A stretch of 64,000 nucleotides of DNA from Bacteroides intestinalis (GTDB taxonomy: Bacteria; Bacteroidota; Bacteroidia; Bacteroidales; Bacteroidaceae), in contig NZ_CABJDN010000011.1 of the NCBI RefSeq assembly GCF_902364365.1, forward strand, positions 62,001 through 126,000, in the 5' to 3' direction. This document shows positions 53,140 to 63,220 of this stretch, in pieces. Made by a program: the position numbers and the translations under genes. Under the pieces are notes generated by a model. That model was not told the DNA's origin. It searched no databases and saw nothing but the letters and a program-made list of their open reading frames with translations. Each line of letters starts with the position of its first letter. The stretch's first letter is position 1.

Positions 53140-56100
53140 ATGAAGAACATTCTAATATCAATCATATTTTTGTCATTATCATGCCTTACGGCAAAAGGAC
53201 AAATAAAAGTACAAGGTACTGTTGTCGATGCACTCAGCGAACCTTTGGTAGGAGTTAATATTGTAGAGAAAGGAACCACCAACGGGGTTATTACCGACAT
53301 AAACGGAGCATACACTATTACGGTTGCCAATAGTAACTCTGAACTCACATTCTCATATATCTCATACAAAACGGTAACCCAGAAAGTTGGGCAAAGAAGT
53401 ACCATTAACGTCACATTAGTAGAAGATGCAGAAGCATTGGAAGAAGTCGTGGTAGTAGGCTTTGGTACCGTGAAGAAAAGTGATCTGACAAGCTCTATCA
53501 GTTCCGTCAAAGGTAGTGATGTAAGGAGTATGAATGTCAGTAATGCTACTGAAAGTCTTCAGGGAAAGGTTGCCGGAATACAAATCATCGGAGCAGGAAA
53601 TCCGGGTGGGCAACCGAAAGTTCTCATCAGAGGTATCTCTACCATCAACCTTACTACCGATCCCCTCTATGTAGTGGACGGGGTGCCGATGAGTGGAGGA
53701 ATTAACTTCCTTAATCCGAACGAAATCGAGAGTATGGAAATACTAAAAGACGCTTCTGCCAGTGCTATTTACGGTAGCCGTGCATCTAACGGAGTTATTA
53801 TGATTACCACCCGTAAAGGCGTGGAAGGAAAACCTGCTTTTTACCTGGATATGAACTACGGAGTACAAGAGATGAAAAACCCGTATAATATGGCCAACGC
53901 AGTGGAATATGCTGAGATATTAAACAAGGCAGCCGAAAATGCAGGCTACCCCAAGGAATTCGATAATCCGGCAGATTACACAGGCAAAACCACTGATTGG
54001 TGGGGAGCAGGCATTCGTAAATATTCTCCGCAAATGAATGTCAGCCTCGGTGTACAAGGCGGAACTGAGAAGAATAAATATGCCGTAAGTTTAAACTATT
54101 ACAGCCAGGACTCTTTCTATGATAAAGGAGGATATAAGAGATTTACTTCTCGTTTCACGAACGACTACATCTTTAATAAAGTTGTGTCTGTCGGCTTTAT
54201 GCTGAATCCACGCTACGAATCATGGGGTAACCCGACAAACTGGGCCGATTTTGACCGTATAGACCCTATCACTCCAATCTATAAGCCTGCTGAAGAACTG
54301 ACAGGAGAAGAAAATGAATATAGTATATACGCCCGTTCTCCGTCCTATGTATGGAACCCTGTAGCTACTGTAAAAAGATGGAAAGAGAGTAATAAGAGCT
54401 ATGCTTTGTCATCTTCTGCTTATTTGCAGATTAAGCCTATAAAAGACCTTATCTTCCGTTCCCAATTCTCCATTGAACTGGATTCACGTATTACCGATAA
54501 GTTCTCCCCCGATTTTGTAATTGACCCGGCCCATGAGTTCCAAACAAACAATAAAGTAGAACGTAGCCAACCGATGTATCGTAACTGGAGTTTACAGAAC
54601 ACATTGACTTACCTGAAAACATTTGTAGAAAAACATAATGTAAGTTTTATGGTAGGTAATACACTTGAAGAATGGAATGGAACATCACTTTCGGGAAGCC
54701 AGGAAAAGATTCCTAATAACTCCGATAGCCTGCAAGAACTGGATGCCGGTACATTAAACCCGAAAACCGGTGGTAGCTCTTATACAAATTCCGTTATGTC
54801 CTATTTAGGGAGAATTACCTATAATTACGATAACAAGTATTATCTTACAGCAACCTATCGTATAGACGGTTCTTCCAAGTTCATGAAGAAAAATAAATGG
54901 GCATCATTCCCGTCCGCATCCCTTGCATGGCGTGTATCCAGCGAACCGTTCATGAGCAGTACTGCAGAAATCATCAATGACCTGAAAGTAAGAGTAGGTT
55001 GGGGACGTGTAGGTAATCAAAATCTTCCATCAAGTGTATACATGTCCAAACTGGGACAAAATTATTATGTATTCGGTGATAATACAGTTAATACCACCTA
55101 TCCGAGTGCCATTAAAAATGAAGACATTCGTTGGGAAACAGTGGAAGATATCAATGCTGGCATTGACTTCAGCTTATTTAAAGGTAAACTGAGCGGTTCA
55201 TTGGAATACTACGTAAAGAACACTAAAGATATGCTTTTCCAAAAAGCTTATCCCAGCTATTCCGGATACCCCAGCGATGCAAAAATCTGGACCAATGTGG
55301 GATCAATGCGTAGCAAAGGCTTCGAGGTAAGCATTGGTTATAATGATAAAATCGGTGATTTCCAATGGGGAGCAAACTTCACTCTGACTACGTTCAATGT
55401 AAAAATGACCGAGTTGACAGGTGATAAAGAACCATTATATGGAAACGGCGAAAAGACAATGACCATTGAAGGAGAAGAACCAGGATTCTTCTATGGATAC
55501 AAAGCTGATGGAATCTTCCAGAATAAAACAGAACTCAACAGACATACTAATAACAAGGGAGAATTCCTGCAACCTTATGCAGTAGAAGGAGATATCCGAT
55601 TCCTTGATATCAATGGAGACGGTGTTTTAAATGCTGATGACCGCACTAAAATTGGTTCGCCATGGGCTGATGCCACAATGGGATTGAATCTGAACTTCAG
55701 TTATAAGAACTTCGACTTGGCTGCCAATTTCTATGCCAGCATAGGTAACGATCTTGTGAATCAGAATAAGGATGAGCTCAACAATGCAGTAGGAAAAACT
55801 AACAAATTAAGCGGCTTGCTTAATGAAGCATGGCATGGTGAAGGAACATCAAACGATATTCCACGTCTGTCAACTACAGATAACAACCAGAATTTCTCTA
55901 AATTCTCGTCATTCTATATCGAAGATGGTTCATTCCTCCGTCTGAAAAACCTTCAATTGGGATATACTTTCAAGAAAATTCCCGGGCTCACAAAATTACG
56001 CCTGTATGTATCTGCACAAAACCTGTTTACGTTGACCGGCTATAAGGGCGTAGAACCTGAGGTATCCGGTGATGTACTAAGTTTCGGTTTCGGCGGATGG

Positions 56101-56151
56101 AATTATCCTGTACAAAGAATGTATGCAGCAGGAGTAAACATCACTTTCTAA
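53140..56151 (+). CDS. SusC-family TonB-dependent outer-membrane transporter
   Basis: 1003 residues. A signal peptide (cut near 20) is followed by the carboxypeptidase-regulatory-like domain (about 23-100; VVDALSEPLVGVNIV), the TonB-box region, the plug (about 115-230; DPLYVVDGVPMSG, then EILKDASASAIYGSRAS), and a 22-strand barrel to the end. There is no N-terminal sigma-signalling extension, so it does not drive an ECF sigma factor. With SusD it imports oligosaccharides into the periplasm using TonB energy. It starts 19 bases after the lipoprotein gene and is followed by susD after 19 bases. Confidence 0.96.
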   Translation: MKNILISIIFLSLSCLTAKGQIKVQGTVVDALSEPLVGVNIVEKGTTNGVITDINGAYTITVANSNSELTFSYISYKTVTQKVGQRSTINVTLVEDAEALEEVVVVGFGTVKKSDLTSSISSVKGSDVRSMNVSNATESLQGKVAGIQIIGAGNPGGQPKVLIRGISTINLTTDPLYVVDGVPMSGGINFLNPNEIESMEILKDASASAIYGSRASNGVIMITTRKGVEGKPAFYLDMNYGVQEMKNPYNMANAVEYAEILNKAAENAGYPKEFDNPADYTGKTTDWWGAGIRKYSPQMNVSLGVQGGTEKNKYAVSLNYYSQDSFYDKGGYKRFTSRFTNDYIFNKVVSVGFMLNPRYESWGNPTNWADFDRIDPITPIYKPAEELTGEENEYSIYARSPSYVWNPVATVKRWKESNKSYALSSSAYLQIKPIKDLIFRSQFSIELDSRITDKFSPDFVIDPAHEFQTNNKVERSQPMYRNWSLQNTLTYLKTFVEKHNVSFMVGNTLEEWNGTSLSGSQEKIPNNSDSLQELDAGTLNPKTGGSSYTNSVMSYLGRITYNYDNKYYLTATYRIDGSSKFMKKNKWASFPSASLAWRVSSEPFMSSTAEIINDLKVRVGWGRVGNQNLPSSVYMSKLGQNYYVFGDNTVNTTYPSAIKNEDIRWETVEDINAGIDFSLFKGKLSGSLEYYVKNTKDMLFQKAYPSYSGYPSDAKIWTNVGSMRSKGFEVSIGYNDKIGDFQWGANFTLTTFNVKMTELTGDKEPLYGNGEKTMTIEGEEPGFFYGYKADGIFQNKTELNRHTNNKGEFLQPYAVEGDIRFLDINGDGVLNADDRTKIGSPWADATMGLNLNFSYKNFDLAANFYASIGNDLVNQNKDELNNAVGKTNKLSGLLNEAWHGEGTSNDIPRLSTTDNNQNFSKFSSFYIEDGSFLRLKNLQLGYTFKKIPGLTKLRLYVSAQNLFTLTGYKGVEPEVSGDVLSFGFGGWNYPVQRMYAAGVNITF

Positions 56152-56170
56152 CTAATAAAAGAGAACAATT

Positions 56171-57787
56171 ATGAAAAAAATAATATTGGCAATCATAACA
56201 GTATCATTAGGACTTTTTTCCTGTGAAGACTTTATCGAGCATGATGAGAGAGGAACCCAAAACCTGGACAACTATTTCATAACAGACGGAGAGTGTCAGG
56301 AATTTGTAAACGACTTATATAAACGTGCCTTCATGCATTATGACTGGAATCAGATAGTTGCCGCCAGGCTGGCTAATGAAACTGCCACCGATGATGCCTG
56401 GATGGGAAACACCGGACAAAGTGCAGCAGATTTCGAACCTGCTGCCCAATATCTGATAACTCCCAACAGAATGGGATATCTTACTTCTCTGTATAAAATA
56501 CGCTATGAGAATATAATGGGATGTAACATTGCAATCAATTCCATCCCCAATTCACCCATATCCGAAGGACAAAGAGAACAATATATAGGTGAAGCCTTGT
56601 TCTTGCGTGCATACAATTACTTAGATTTGGTTTCTAATTTCGGAGATGTTCCACTAATTCTCAATGTTCTGTCATCCAGTGAAATGGATAAGGAACGTGA
56701 CAGCAAAGAAAGAATCTATCAACAAATTGAAAGTGACCTGAAAGCAGCTTTATTAAAAGTAAAAACGTCATATGGTGATTCAGATAAAGGAAGAGCCAGT
56801 AAATGGGCATGCACTGCTTTGTTGGCACGTGTTAACCTTTATCAGGGAAAATGGGAAGAAGCTTATCATTATGCAGACACCACCATCGTAAATAGCGGAC
56901 ACAAGCTTGAACCTAATTTCGTAGATATATGGAGCGTGAACAATCATAATGGAGTAGAGTCTATTATCGAATCACAAACGGGCACTGACTCTGACAAACA
57001 ATTAGGTAACCAACTTTGTACATTTACCGGAGCACGTGGAGAAAAGAAAGAGAACTTTCCCAGCAACAGCACAGATGATGTCATGGATGGTTGGGGATGG
57101 TGTACACCTACCAGCAATTTAGAGAATTGCTATTTGTCCGAAGGTGATGATGTCAGACGTCGCAGCACTATTACAAGATGTGGAGAGGCCGCTTACGGTG
57201 ACGAAGAGTTAAATCCAACTCACATCTTCGATCTTGCCCAAAATAAGTCTGGTCGCATTATTCGTAAATATTATCTCCCGATTGCTACAAGAAGAATATT
57301 GGTAGATAAAAGAATGAACGCTCCTCTTAACACTCCTATCATACGTTTAGCAGAGATGTACCTTACCAGAGCTGAAGCTGCTTACCATTTGAATAAACTC
57401 ACAGAAGCTATGGATGATATAGATTTCATACGAGCCAGAGTAAAACTTGCTCCCAAGAAAGGAACAATATCAGGAACAGACATTCTATATGCCATCTGGA
57501 AAGAACGCCGCATGGAACTTGCTTTTGAAGGATTACGCTTGTTCGACATAAGAAGACAAATAGACCCGGCAACCAACAAGCCAGTCATTAATGGCTTGAT
57601 GGGACCTAATGGTAGTTTTGTTTTGTATAACACGGCACAGTCATCAGACGAATATGAGACTACCAATAAAAAGGAATTGCAAGATAAAGGCATCAATTTC
57701 GATCCAAACAAACACTTGTTATGGCCGATCCCACAATCAGAAATAGACCGTAGCTTCGGCAAGATTACACAGAATCCGAATTATTAA
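56171..57787 (+). CDS. SusD/RagB-family nutrient-binding lipoprotein
   Basis: 538 residues. Lipobox GLFSC with Cys18, then EDFIE. The fold is the TPR-like helical SusD scaffold: AGFL-type helices such as EALFLRAYNYLDLVSNFGDVP (about 135-160), the RLAEMYLTRAEAAY segment, and WKERRMELAFEGLRLFDIRR near the end are all family signatures. It closes over SusC and captures the glycan outside the cell. It lies directly after susC and before GH30, from which a hairpin separates it. Confidence 0.96.
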   Translation: MKKIILAIITVSLGLFSCEDFIEHDERGTQNLDNYFITDGECQEFVNDLYKRAFMHYDWNQIVAARLANETATDDAWMGNTGQSAADFEPAAQYLITPNRMGYLTSLYKIRYENIMGCNIAINSIPNSPISEGQREQYIGEALFLRAYNYLDLVSNFGDVPLILNVLSSSEMDKERDSKERIYQQIESDLKAALLKVKTSYGDSDKGRASKWACTALLARVNLYQGKWEEAYHYADTTIVNSGHKLEPNFVDIWSVNNHNGVESIIESQTGTDSDKQLGNQLCTFTGARGEKKENFPSNSTDDVMDGWGWCTPTSNLENCYLSEGDDVRRRSTITRCGEAAYGDEELNPTHIFDLAQNKSGRIIRKYYLPIATRRILVDKRMNAPLNTPIIRLAEMYLTRAEAAYHLNKLTEAMDDIDFIRARVKLAPKKGTISGTDILYAIWKERRMELAFEGLRLFDIRRQIDPATNKPVINGLMGPNGSFVLYNTAQSSDEYETTNKKELQDKGINFDPNKHLLWPIPQSEIDRSFGKITQNPNY

Positions 57788-57799
57788 TTATGTAGAATC

Positions 57800-57852
57800 G
57801 TTTCATCCGAAACACATCTGATCACCATGATCATATAACTTTCGGATGAAAC
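57800..57852 (+). terminator. Hairpin between susD and the GH30 gene
   Basis: Perfect 13-bp inverted repeat (57800-57812 with 57840-57852; GTTTCATCCGAAA and its complement) with a 27-base loop that holds TGATC-ACCAT-GATCA, a second small stem. No T run follows, so it may mark mRNA processing or partial termination inside the operon. Confidence 0.6.
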
Positions 57853-57869
57853 ATTAATAGATTATAAGA

Positions 57870-59504
57870 ATGAAATATAGAATCAACATCATTGAAATTA
57901 TATTAGGTGCTACATTCGCATTTGCATCATGTGCTTCAAAGTTAGAAACACCTCCCCCGCCAGTCTATTCCGATACGAGAACAATGACCATTAGGTTGAA
58001 TCAGGAACAACAAACCATTGACGGTTTCGGCGCATCGGATGCCTGGCGCTGTCAAATGGTAGGTAAATACTGGCCGGAAGCAAAAAAGAATGCCATAGCC
58101 GATTTACTGTTTAGTAAAGAAGTAGACGAAAAAGGCAATCCTAAAGGAATAGGATTATCTATCTGGAGATTTTATCTGGGTGCAGGCAGTATGGAACAAG
58201 GACCTGAAAGTGACATTTCCGATGAATGGCGCCGTGCCGAATGTTTCCAGGCTGCCGATGGCACATACAACTGGCAGAAGCAAGAAGGACAAAGATGGTT
58301 TCTGCAAGCTGCCCGCCAACGGGGAGTTGAAAAATATCTGGCTTTTACAATCAGTGCACCAGTCCATATGACATTGAACGGAAAAGCTTTCTCATCTCAG
58401 AAGCAAAAAATGAATATCAAAGAAGATATGATGCCTGCTTATGCAGATTTCTTAGTTGATTGTATTGATAACCTACAGAAAAATGAAGGAATTACATTCA
58501 ACTATTTAAGTCCGGTAAATGAACCTCAATGGGATTGGATGGCCGGCAATAACGGAAAGGCAAGTCAAGAAGGTACTCCTGCTACCAATGAAGAAGTATA
58601 TCAGCTTACCTCATTGTTATCTGAAAGATTGCACAACCGCGGACTTACAACTAAAATAGCACTGGGAGAAGCAGCCGCCATTAATTATTTATACGAAAAT
58701 GTGAATGGTGAAACACGCGACAATCAGATCGATGAATTCTGGAAAACCTCATCACCCCTATCTATCACTTCACTGCCGAATGTGGAGAATGTAATAACCG
58801 GACACAGCTATTTCTCTGTCTGGCCTACCAACGATCAGGTACAATATCGCCAGAAATTAAACGCAAAAGTCAAACAATACCCTGGTCTTAAATATTGGCA
58901 AACAGAGTATTGCGTTCTTGAGAATCCCGGTGAGGGTGAAATTCCCGGCGGAGGTGGCGGCCAACGCGATTTAGGAATGAAGACTGCCATTTTTGTAGCC
59001 CGTATTATCCATAACGACCTGGCGGTTGCAAACGCATCATCCTGGCAATGGTGGACTTCTCTTACGCGAGCCGACTACAAAGACGGACTTATCTATCTGG
59101 ACGATGGTAACAGTACCGGCTCACAAAGTCCGGAATATTGCAAGAAAGACGGATATGCCCGCCCTTCTAAATTGATGTGGGCTTTGGGAAACTATTCACG
59201 CTTTATACGTCCGGGTATGAAAAGGATAGAAGTTGAAAATCAAAACCCGGTACAGGCAGCAACAGATGTCATGATCAGTGCATACAAAGATGCAGCAACC
59301 AAGATACTTGTAATTGTAGCCATCAATACGAATGAAAATGAACGTACATATCAACTCGATATTGACGGACAAATAAAGAATCAAAGTCTGATTCCTTATA
59401 TTACCTCCGAGGGGTCAAACCTGGAGAAAGGTAAAGAAGTTGCTGTAGATAATATAGTCATCCCTGCTAAATCAATCGTGACTTATATTGGAGAAGTGGA
59501 ATAA
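57870..59504 (+). CDS. Glycoside hydrolase family 30 lipoprotein
   Basis: 544 residues. The signal ends with FASC (Cys21), so it is a lipoprotein, probably on the surface or in the periplasm. The catalytic barrel covers about 45-440, starting with TIDGFGASDAW. The acid/base is Glu218 in SPVNEPQWDW and the nucleophile is Glu346 in WQTEYCVLE, as in GH30 of clan A. A beta-sandwich side domain completes it (about 450-540). GH30 enzymes hydrolyse beta-linked chains: beta-1,6-glucan, beta-1,6-galactan, xylan or glucosides. Which applies here is not decided. The gene follows susD and precedes GH2. Confidence 0.88.
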   Translation: MKYRINIIEIILGATFAFASCASKLETPPPPVYSDTRTMTIRLNQEQQTIDGFGASDAWRCQMVGKYWPEAKKNAIADLLFSKEVDEKGNPKGIGLSIWRFYLGAGSMEQGPESDISDEWRRAECFQAADGTYNWQKQEGQRWFLQAARQRGVEKYLAFTISAPVHMTLNGKAFSSQKQKMNIKEDMMPAYADFLVDCIDNLQKNEGITFNYLSPVNEPQWDWMAGNNGKASQEGTPATNEEVYQLTSLLSERLHNRGLTTKIALGEAAAINYLYENVNGETRDNQIDEFWKTSSPLSITSLPNVENVITGHSYFSVWPTNDQVQYRQKLNAKVKQYPGLKYWQTEYCVLENPGEGEIPGGGGGQRDLGMKTAIFVARIIHNDLAVANASSWQWWTSLTRADYKDGLIYLDDGNSTGSQSPEYCKKDGYARPSKLMWALGNYSRFIRPGMKRIEVENQNPVQAATDVMISAYKDAATKILVIVAINTNENERTYQLDIDGQIKNQSLIPYITSEGSNLEKGKEVAVDNIVIPAKSIVTYIGEVE

Positions 59505-59522
59505 ATACTTTAAATTTACATT

Positions 59523-62309
59523 ATGAGAATAAATAGAGTTTTAATCGCCTGGGGCATCATAGCCCTATTAATAACCTCGTGTAAACAAGTAGTACGCGAG
59601 ATTGATCTCTCCGGAGAATGGGAAGTAGCACTGGACAGTCTGGATAAAGGCATTGCAGGAAAATGGTATCTGGAATCGTTTCCAGATAAGATCACCCTCC
59701 CCGGAACACTTTGTGATGCCAGCTATGGAACTCCATGTACCCTCGAACCTACCATGGACAAGGAGATATTCTTAAATTTGAAACGTAAATTCGACTATCT
59801 TGGTCCAGCCTGGTACAAGAAAGAATGCTTCATTCCGGCAGAATGGAACGAAAAAGAAGTCTTCCTCACTCTTGAACGCGTGATATGGAATTCACAAGTA
59901 TGGATCAATGGTACTAAAGTAGAAGGATTCAATGAAAGCCTTACCACTCCTCACTACTTCAATTTGAGTAAGTATCTTGTTCCAGGAGAGAATAACAAAA
60001 TCGTTATACGCATCGATAACCGGAGACAACATGATATATCAGTCAAAAACCTTGCACATGCTTATACGAACGATACCCAGACTATGTGGAATGGCATCCT
60101 CGGAAAAATAGCATTAACAGCAAAAGATAAGGTACAGATTGAGGAATTGCGCTTAACACCCGATATTGATAACCAAACGGTCAATGTCAGTATAAAAATC
60201 GGAAGTAACGGTTCATCCCCGGTATCCGGTAAACTTCTGTTCGCTGTCAAAGACCCTAAAGGAAATAAGCTGGCAGATAAAGAAATACAAATAAACAACA
60301 CTGAAATGACATTCACTTATCCCATTAACAACCCAATGTTGTGGGATGAATTCAACCCTAATATCTACGAAGCAACCGCAACTCTTGAAACGGAAGGCAT
60401 GACTGATTCGAAATGTGAGACATTCGGTATGAGAAAACTGACGAACCAAAATGCTCTCCTACAGATTAATAACAGAAGACTCTTCCTCAGAGGAACACTG
60501 GAGTGTTGCATTTTCCCGCTAAAGGGATATCCACCGATGGACGAATCCGGTTGGGAAAAAGTATTCGGTGCAGCCCGTGATTATGGCATGAACCACCTGC
60601 GCTTCCACTCCTGGTGTCCTCCGGAAGCAGCTTTCAACGTAGCTGATAGAATGGGATTCTACATTCAGGTTGAATTGCCTCTATGGACACTCAACGTAGG
60701 TGAAGATAAAGGCACTGTCGATTTTCTGTATAACGAAGCTGCCCACATCATGAAAGAATATGGTAATCACCCATCATTCTGTTTCTGGAGTTTGGGTAAT
60801 GAACTACAAGGAAATTTTAGTGTCATGGATAAATTACTCACCACCATTAAGCAGCAGGATAGCCGTCATTTGTATATGACTACTACATTTACCTTCGAAC
60901 CAGGACATGGTAGCTGGCCCGAACCTAATGACGACTTCTGGGTTACACAGTGGACTAAAAACGGCTGGGTACGCGGACAAGGAATTTTCGACGATCAACC
61001 TGTAAGTTTCAATAAAGACTTCTCCAGTGCTATAGAGGGTTTGCCTGTCCCACTTATTACCCACGAAATCGGACAATACAGTGTATTCCCCAATCTAAAA
61101 GAGATTGATAAATATACAGGTAATCTGATACCATTAAACTTCAAAGCCGTAGCCGCAGACCTTAAGAAGAAAGGACGGCTTCATTTGGCAGAAGACAACC
61201 TGATGGCAAGTGGCAAACTGGCAACTATTTTATATAAAGAGGAAATAGAACGGGCACTAAAGACTCCCGGATTCAGTGGTTTCCAACTATTGGACCTGCA
61301 TGACTTCCCCGGACAGGGCACTGCACTCGTTGGTATTATCGATGCATTCTGGGAGAGCAAAGGTTTAATCACTCCTGAAGAATTCCGGAATTTCTGTTCT
61401 CCGATAGTACCATTAGCACGCTTTGAGAAAGCGACCTATGTAAATAACGAAACCTTTAAAGCTCAGTTTGAAGCTGCAAACTTCAGCGATAAAGTCCTGA
61501 GTGATATTCAACCGGAATGGAGATTAAGTGATTCAAAAGGAACGGTCATTGCACAAGGCTATCTGGATAAGCAAGAAATACCTGTGGGGAATGCATTTAA
61601 TCTGGGAAGCATCTCTGTTCCTCTGGAATCCATATCCGTTGCCGACCAATTAACTTTATCCATCCGTTTTACAGGAACCCAGTATCAAAACTCCTGGAAT
61701 GTTTGGGTATATCCTCAGGAAGTACCGGAAGTTGGTAAGGAAATCTTTTACACCCGTAGCTTTGCCGATGCAGAGAAAGCATTAAGTCAAGGGAAAAAGG
61801 TATTGCTAAACCCGGAAAAAGAAGAAATTAATGGGCTGGAAGGCAAATTTGTACAAGTATTCTGGAGTCCTGTGCACTTCCCTAACCAACCGGGAACAAT
61901 GGGAATCCTCTGTGATCCCGCCCATCCGGCATTAGCCGACTTTCCAACTGAAATGCACAGTAACTGGCAATGGTGGGATATTTGCAAGAATGCTACAACC
62001 ATGGAACTCGACAGTTTAAAGAACAATATGCAACCGATTGTCAGAATGGTAGACAACTTCTATAAGAACAGAAACTTAGGTTTACTATTCGAGGTAAAAG
62101 CAGGAGACGGAAAGCTATTAGTATGTAGTTCAGACTTGGCAAAGAATCTCAATACCCGACCTGTAGCCCGCCAATTACGCTATAGCCTCCTGAAATATAT
62201 GGAAAGTGATAAGTTCAATCCACAAGAAGAGGTTGCATTTAAGCAGATAAAGCAGGTGCTCCATAATGTGAACCGGACAAAGGAAGAAAAGAAATCAATC
62301 TATGAGTAA
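59523..62309 (+). CDS. Glycoside hydrolase family 2 lipoprotein
   Basis: 928 residues. A lipobox LITSC places the lipid on Cys20. Domains in order: jelly-roll sugar-binding domain (about 25-190), Ig-like domain (about 195-310), TIM barrel (about 315-600) and an extra C-terminal region (about 610-928) that is not part of the minimal enzyme. The acid/base is Glu427 in WSLGNELQG, and the nucleophile is Glu515 in ITHEIGQYS. GH2 covers beta-galactosidase, beta-glucuronidase, beta-mannosidase and related activities; the substrate here is not clear. It begins 18 bases after GH30 and is the last gene of the locus. It probably removes sugars from the fragments that GH30 makes. Confidence 0.9.
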   Translation: MRINRVLIAWGIIALLITSCKQVVREIDLSGEWEVALDSLDKGIAGKWYLESFPDKITLPGTLCDASYGTPCTLEPTMDKEIFLNLKRKFDYLGPAWYKKECFIPAEWNEKEVFLTLERVIWNSQVWINGTKVEGFNESLTTPHYFNLSKYLVPGENNKIVIRIDNRRQHDISVKNLAHAYTNDTQTMWNGILGKIALTAKDKVQIEELRLTPDIDNQTVNVSIKIGSNGSSPVSGKLLFAVKDPKGNKLADKEIQINNTEMTFTYPINNPMLWDEFNPNIYEATATLETEGMTDSKCETFGMRKLTNQNALLQINNRRLFLRGTLECCIFPLKGYPPMDESGWEKVFGAARDYGMNHLRFHSWCPPEAAFNVADRMGFYIQVELPLWTLNVGEDKGTVDFLYNEAAHIMKEYGNHPSFCFWSLGNELQGNFSVMDKLLTTIKQQDSRHLYMTTTFTFEPGHGSWPEPNDDFWVTQWTKNGWVRGQGIFDDQPVSFNKDFSSAIEGLPVPLITHEIGQYSVFPNLKEIDKYTGNLIPLNFKAVAADLKKKGRLHLAEDNLMASGKLATILYKEEIERALKTPGFSGFQLLDLHDFPGQGTALVGIIDAFWESKGLITPEEFRNFCSPIVPLARFEKATYVNNETFKAQFEAANFSDKVLSDIQPEWRLSDSKGTVIAQGYLDKQEIPVGNAFNLGSISVPLESISVADQLTLSIRFTGTQYQNSWNVWVYPQEVPEVGKEIFYTRSFADAEKALSQGKKVLLNPEKEEINGLEGKFVQVFWSPVHFPNQPGTMGILCDPAHPALADFPTEMHSNWQWWDICKNATTMELDSLKNNMQPIVRMVDNFYKNRNLGLLFEVKAGDGKLLVCSSDLAKNLNTRPVARQLRYSLLKYMESDKFNPQEEVAFKQIKQVLHNVNRTKEEKKSIYE

Positions 62310-62333
62310 TTTAAATTTCTAAAATCAATAAAA

Positions 62334-62363
62334 CCGTTCCCTCCCCTCACGGGGGTGGAACGG
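62334..62363 (+). terminator. Hairpin after the GH2 gene
   Basis: CCGTTCC (62334-62340) with GGAACGG (62357-62363) and an inner CCCC/GGGG pair. It lies 25 bases after the GH2 stop and is the likely end of the locus, though no long T run follows. Confidence 0.6.
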
Positions 62364-62521
62364 CACAGTCAATAATACATGAAAAAACGCTATTTAGAGA
62401 GAGTCTCTACAAACTTTAATGCAAATGTAAGGGAGAGAAAGAAGAGCTGAAAATAAAATCTACGAAAGGGGAGGTTTTGTCGACGGAATAGCCAAATAAG
62501 GAAACGATATATGCTGAGACA

Positions 62522-63220
62522 TTAATCCAACGGCATCATAAATCCTACCCCTCTCACCGTCTTTATTTCGACACAGGGTTCATCTTGCAGATACTTCCGT
62601 ATTTTGCTCATAAACACATCCAAGCTGCGTGATGCAAAGAAATCATCCTCCGTTTCCCAGAAACGGCTGAGTATGGCACTTCTATCCACTGTTTCGCCCC
62701 TGTTTTCGTAAAGCAAATGTATAATCTTCGCCTCCCTGATGGTCAACACTCTGATAGAACCGGTTTTATCATCCCGCAAAGTAGCATGTTTGGTGTCCAG
62801 CAAATATCTACCCATCCTGCAATGGTCGCTTTCATTACGCGACTTTGCCCCTTCCTTCATTCTGAGCAAAGAACGAATATGAGCATCCAGTTCATCGGGC
62901 ACAAAAGGTTTCTTTATGTAGTTGTCCACTCCTATATCGTAACCTTTCGTCACATCCTTCGGCGAGCTCATGGCCGAAGCAAACAGAATAGGTGTATTGC
63001 CATCCGTTTCACGGATGCGCGCCACCATTTCATAACCATCCATTACCGGCATATCCACATCGGACATAATGATATCCGGATGATGTTCTTTCCATGCCTT
63101 CAGTCCTTCGGCGCCATTGGTTGCCGTAAAAACTTCATATCCCCCAATAATTTCCTGCAATCCGCTTTTCACAATATAAAGCAAAGTAGGATCGTCTTCT
63201 ACTACTAACAATTTAATCAT
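62522..63220 (-). CDS. OmpR-family response regulator
   Basis: 232 residues. The receiver domain has the acidic pair Glu8-Asp9, phosphoacceptor Asp54 in IIMSDVDMP, Ser/Ala in FASAMS and Lys104 in YIKKPF. The C-terminal winged helix (about 135-230) has LTIREAKIIHLLYENRG and RSLDVFMSKIRKYL, typical of OmpR/PhoB. It overlaps the end of the kinase gene by four bases (ATGA), so the two are translated together. The regulated genes are unknown. The utilization locus is convergent and its end is only about 200 bases away, which does not prove a link. Confidence 0.95.
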   Translation of the reverse strand: MIKLLVVEDDPTLLYIVKSGLQEIIGGYEVFTATNGAEGLKAWKEHHPDIIMSDVDMPVMDGYEMVARIRETDGNTPILFASAMSSPKDVTKGYDIGVDNYIKKPFVPDELDAHIRSLLRMKEGAKSRNESDHCRMGRYLLDTKHATLRDDKTGSIRVLTIREAKIIHLLYENRGETVDRSAILSRFWETEDDFFASRSLDVFMSKIRKYLQDEPCVEIKTVRGVGFMMPLD

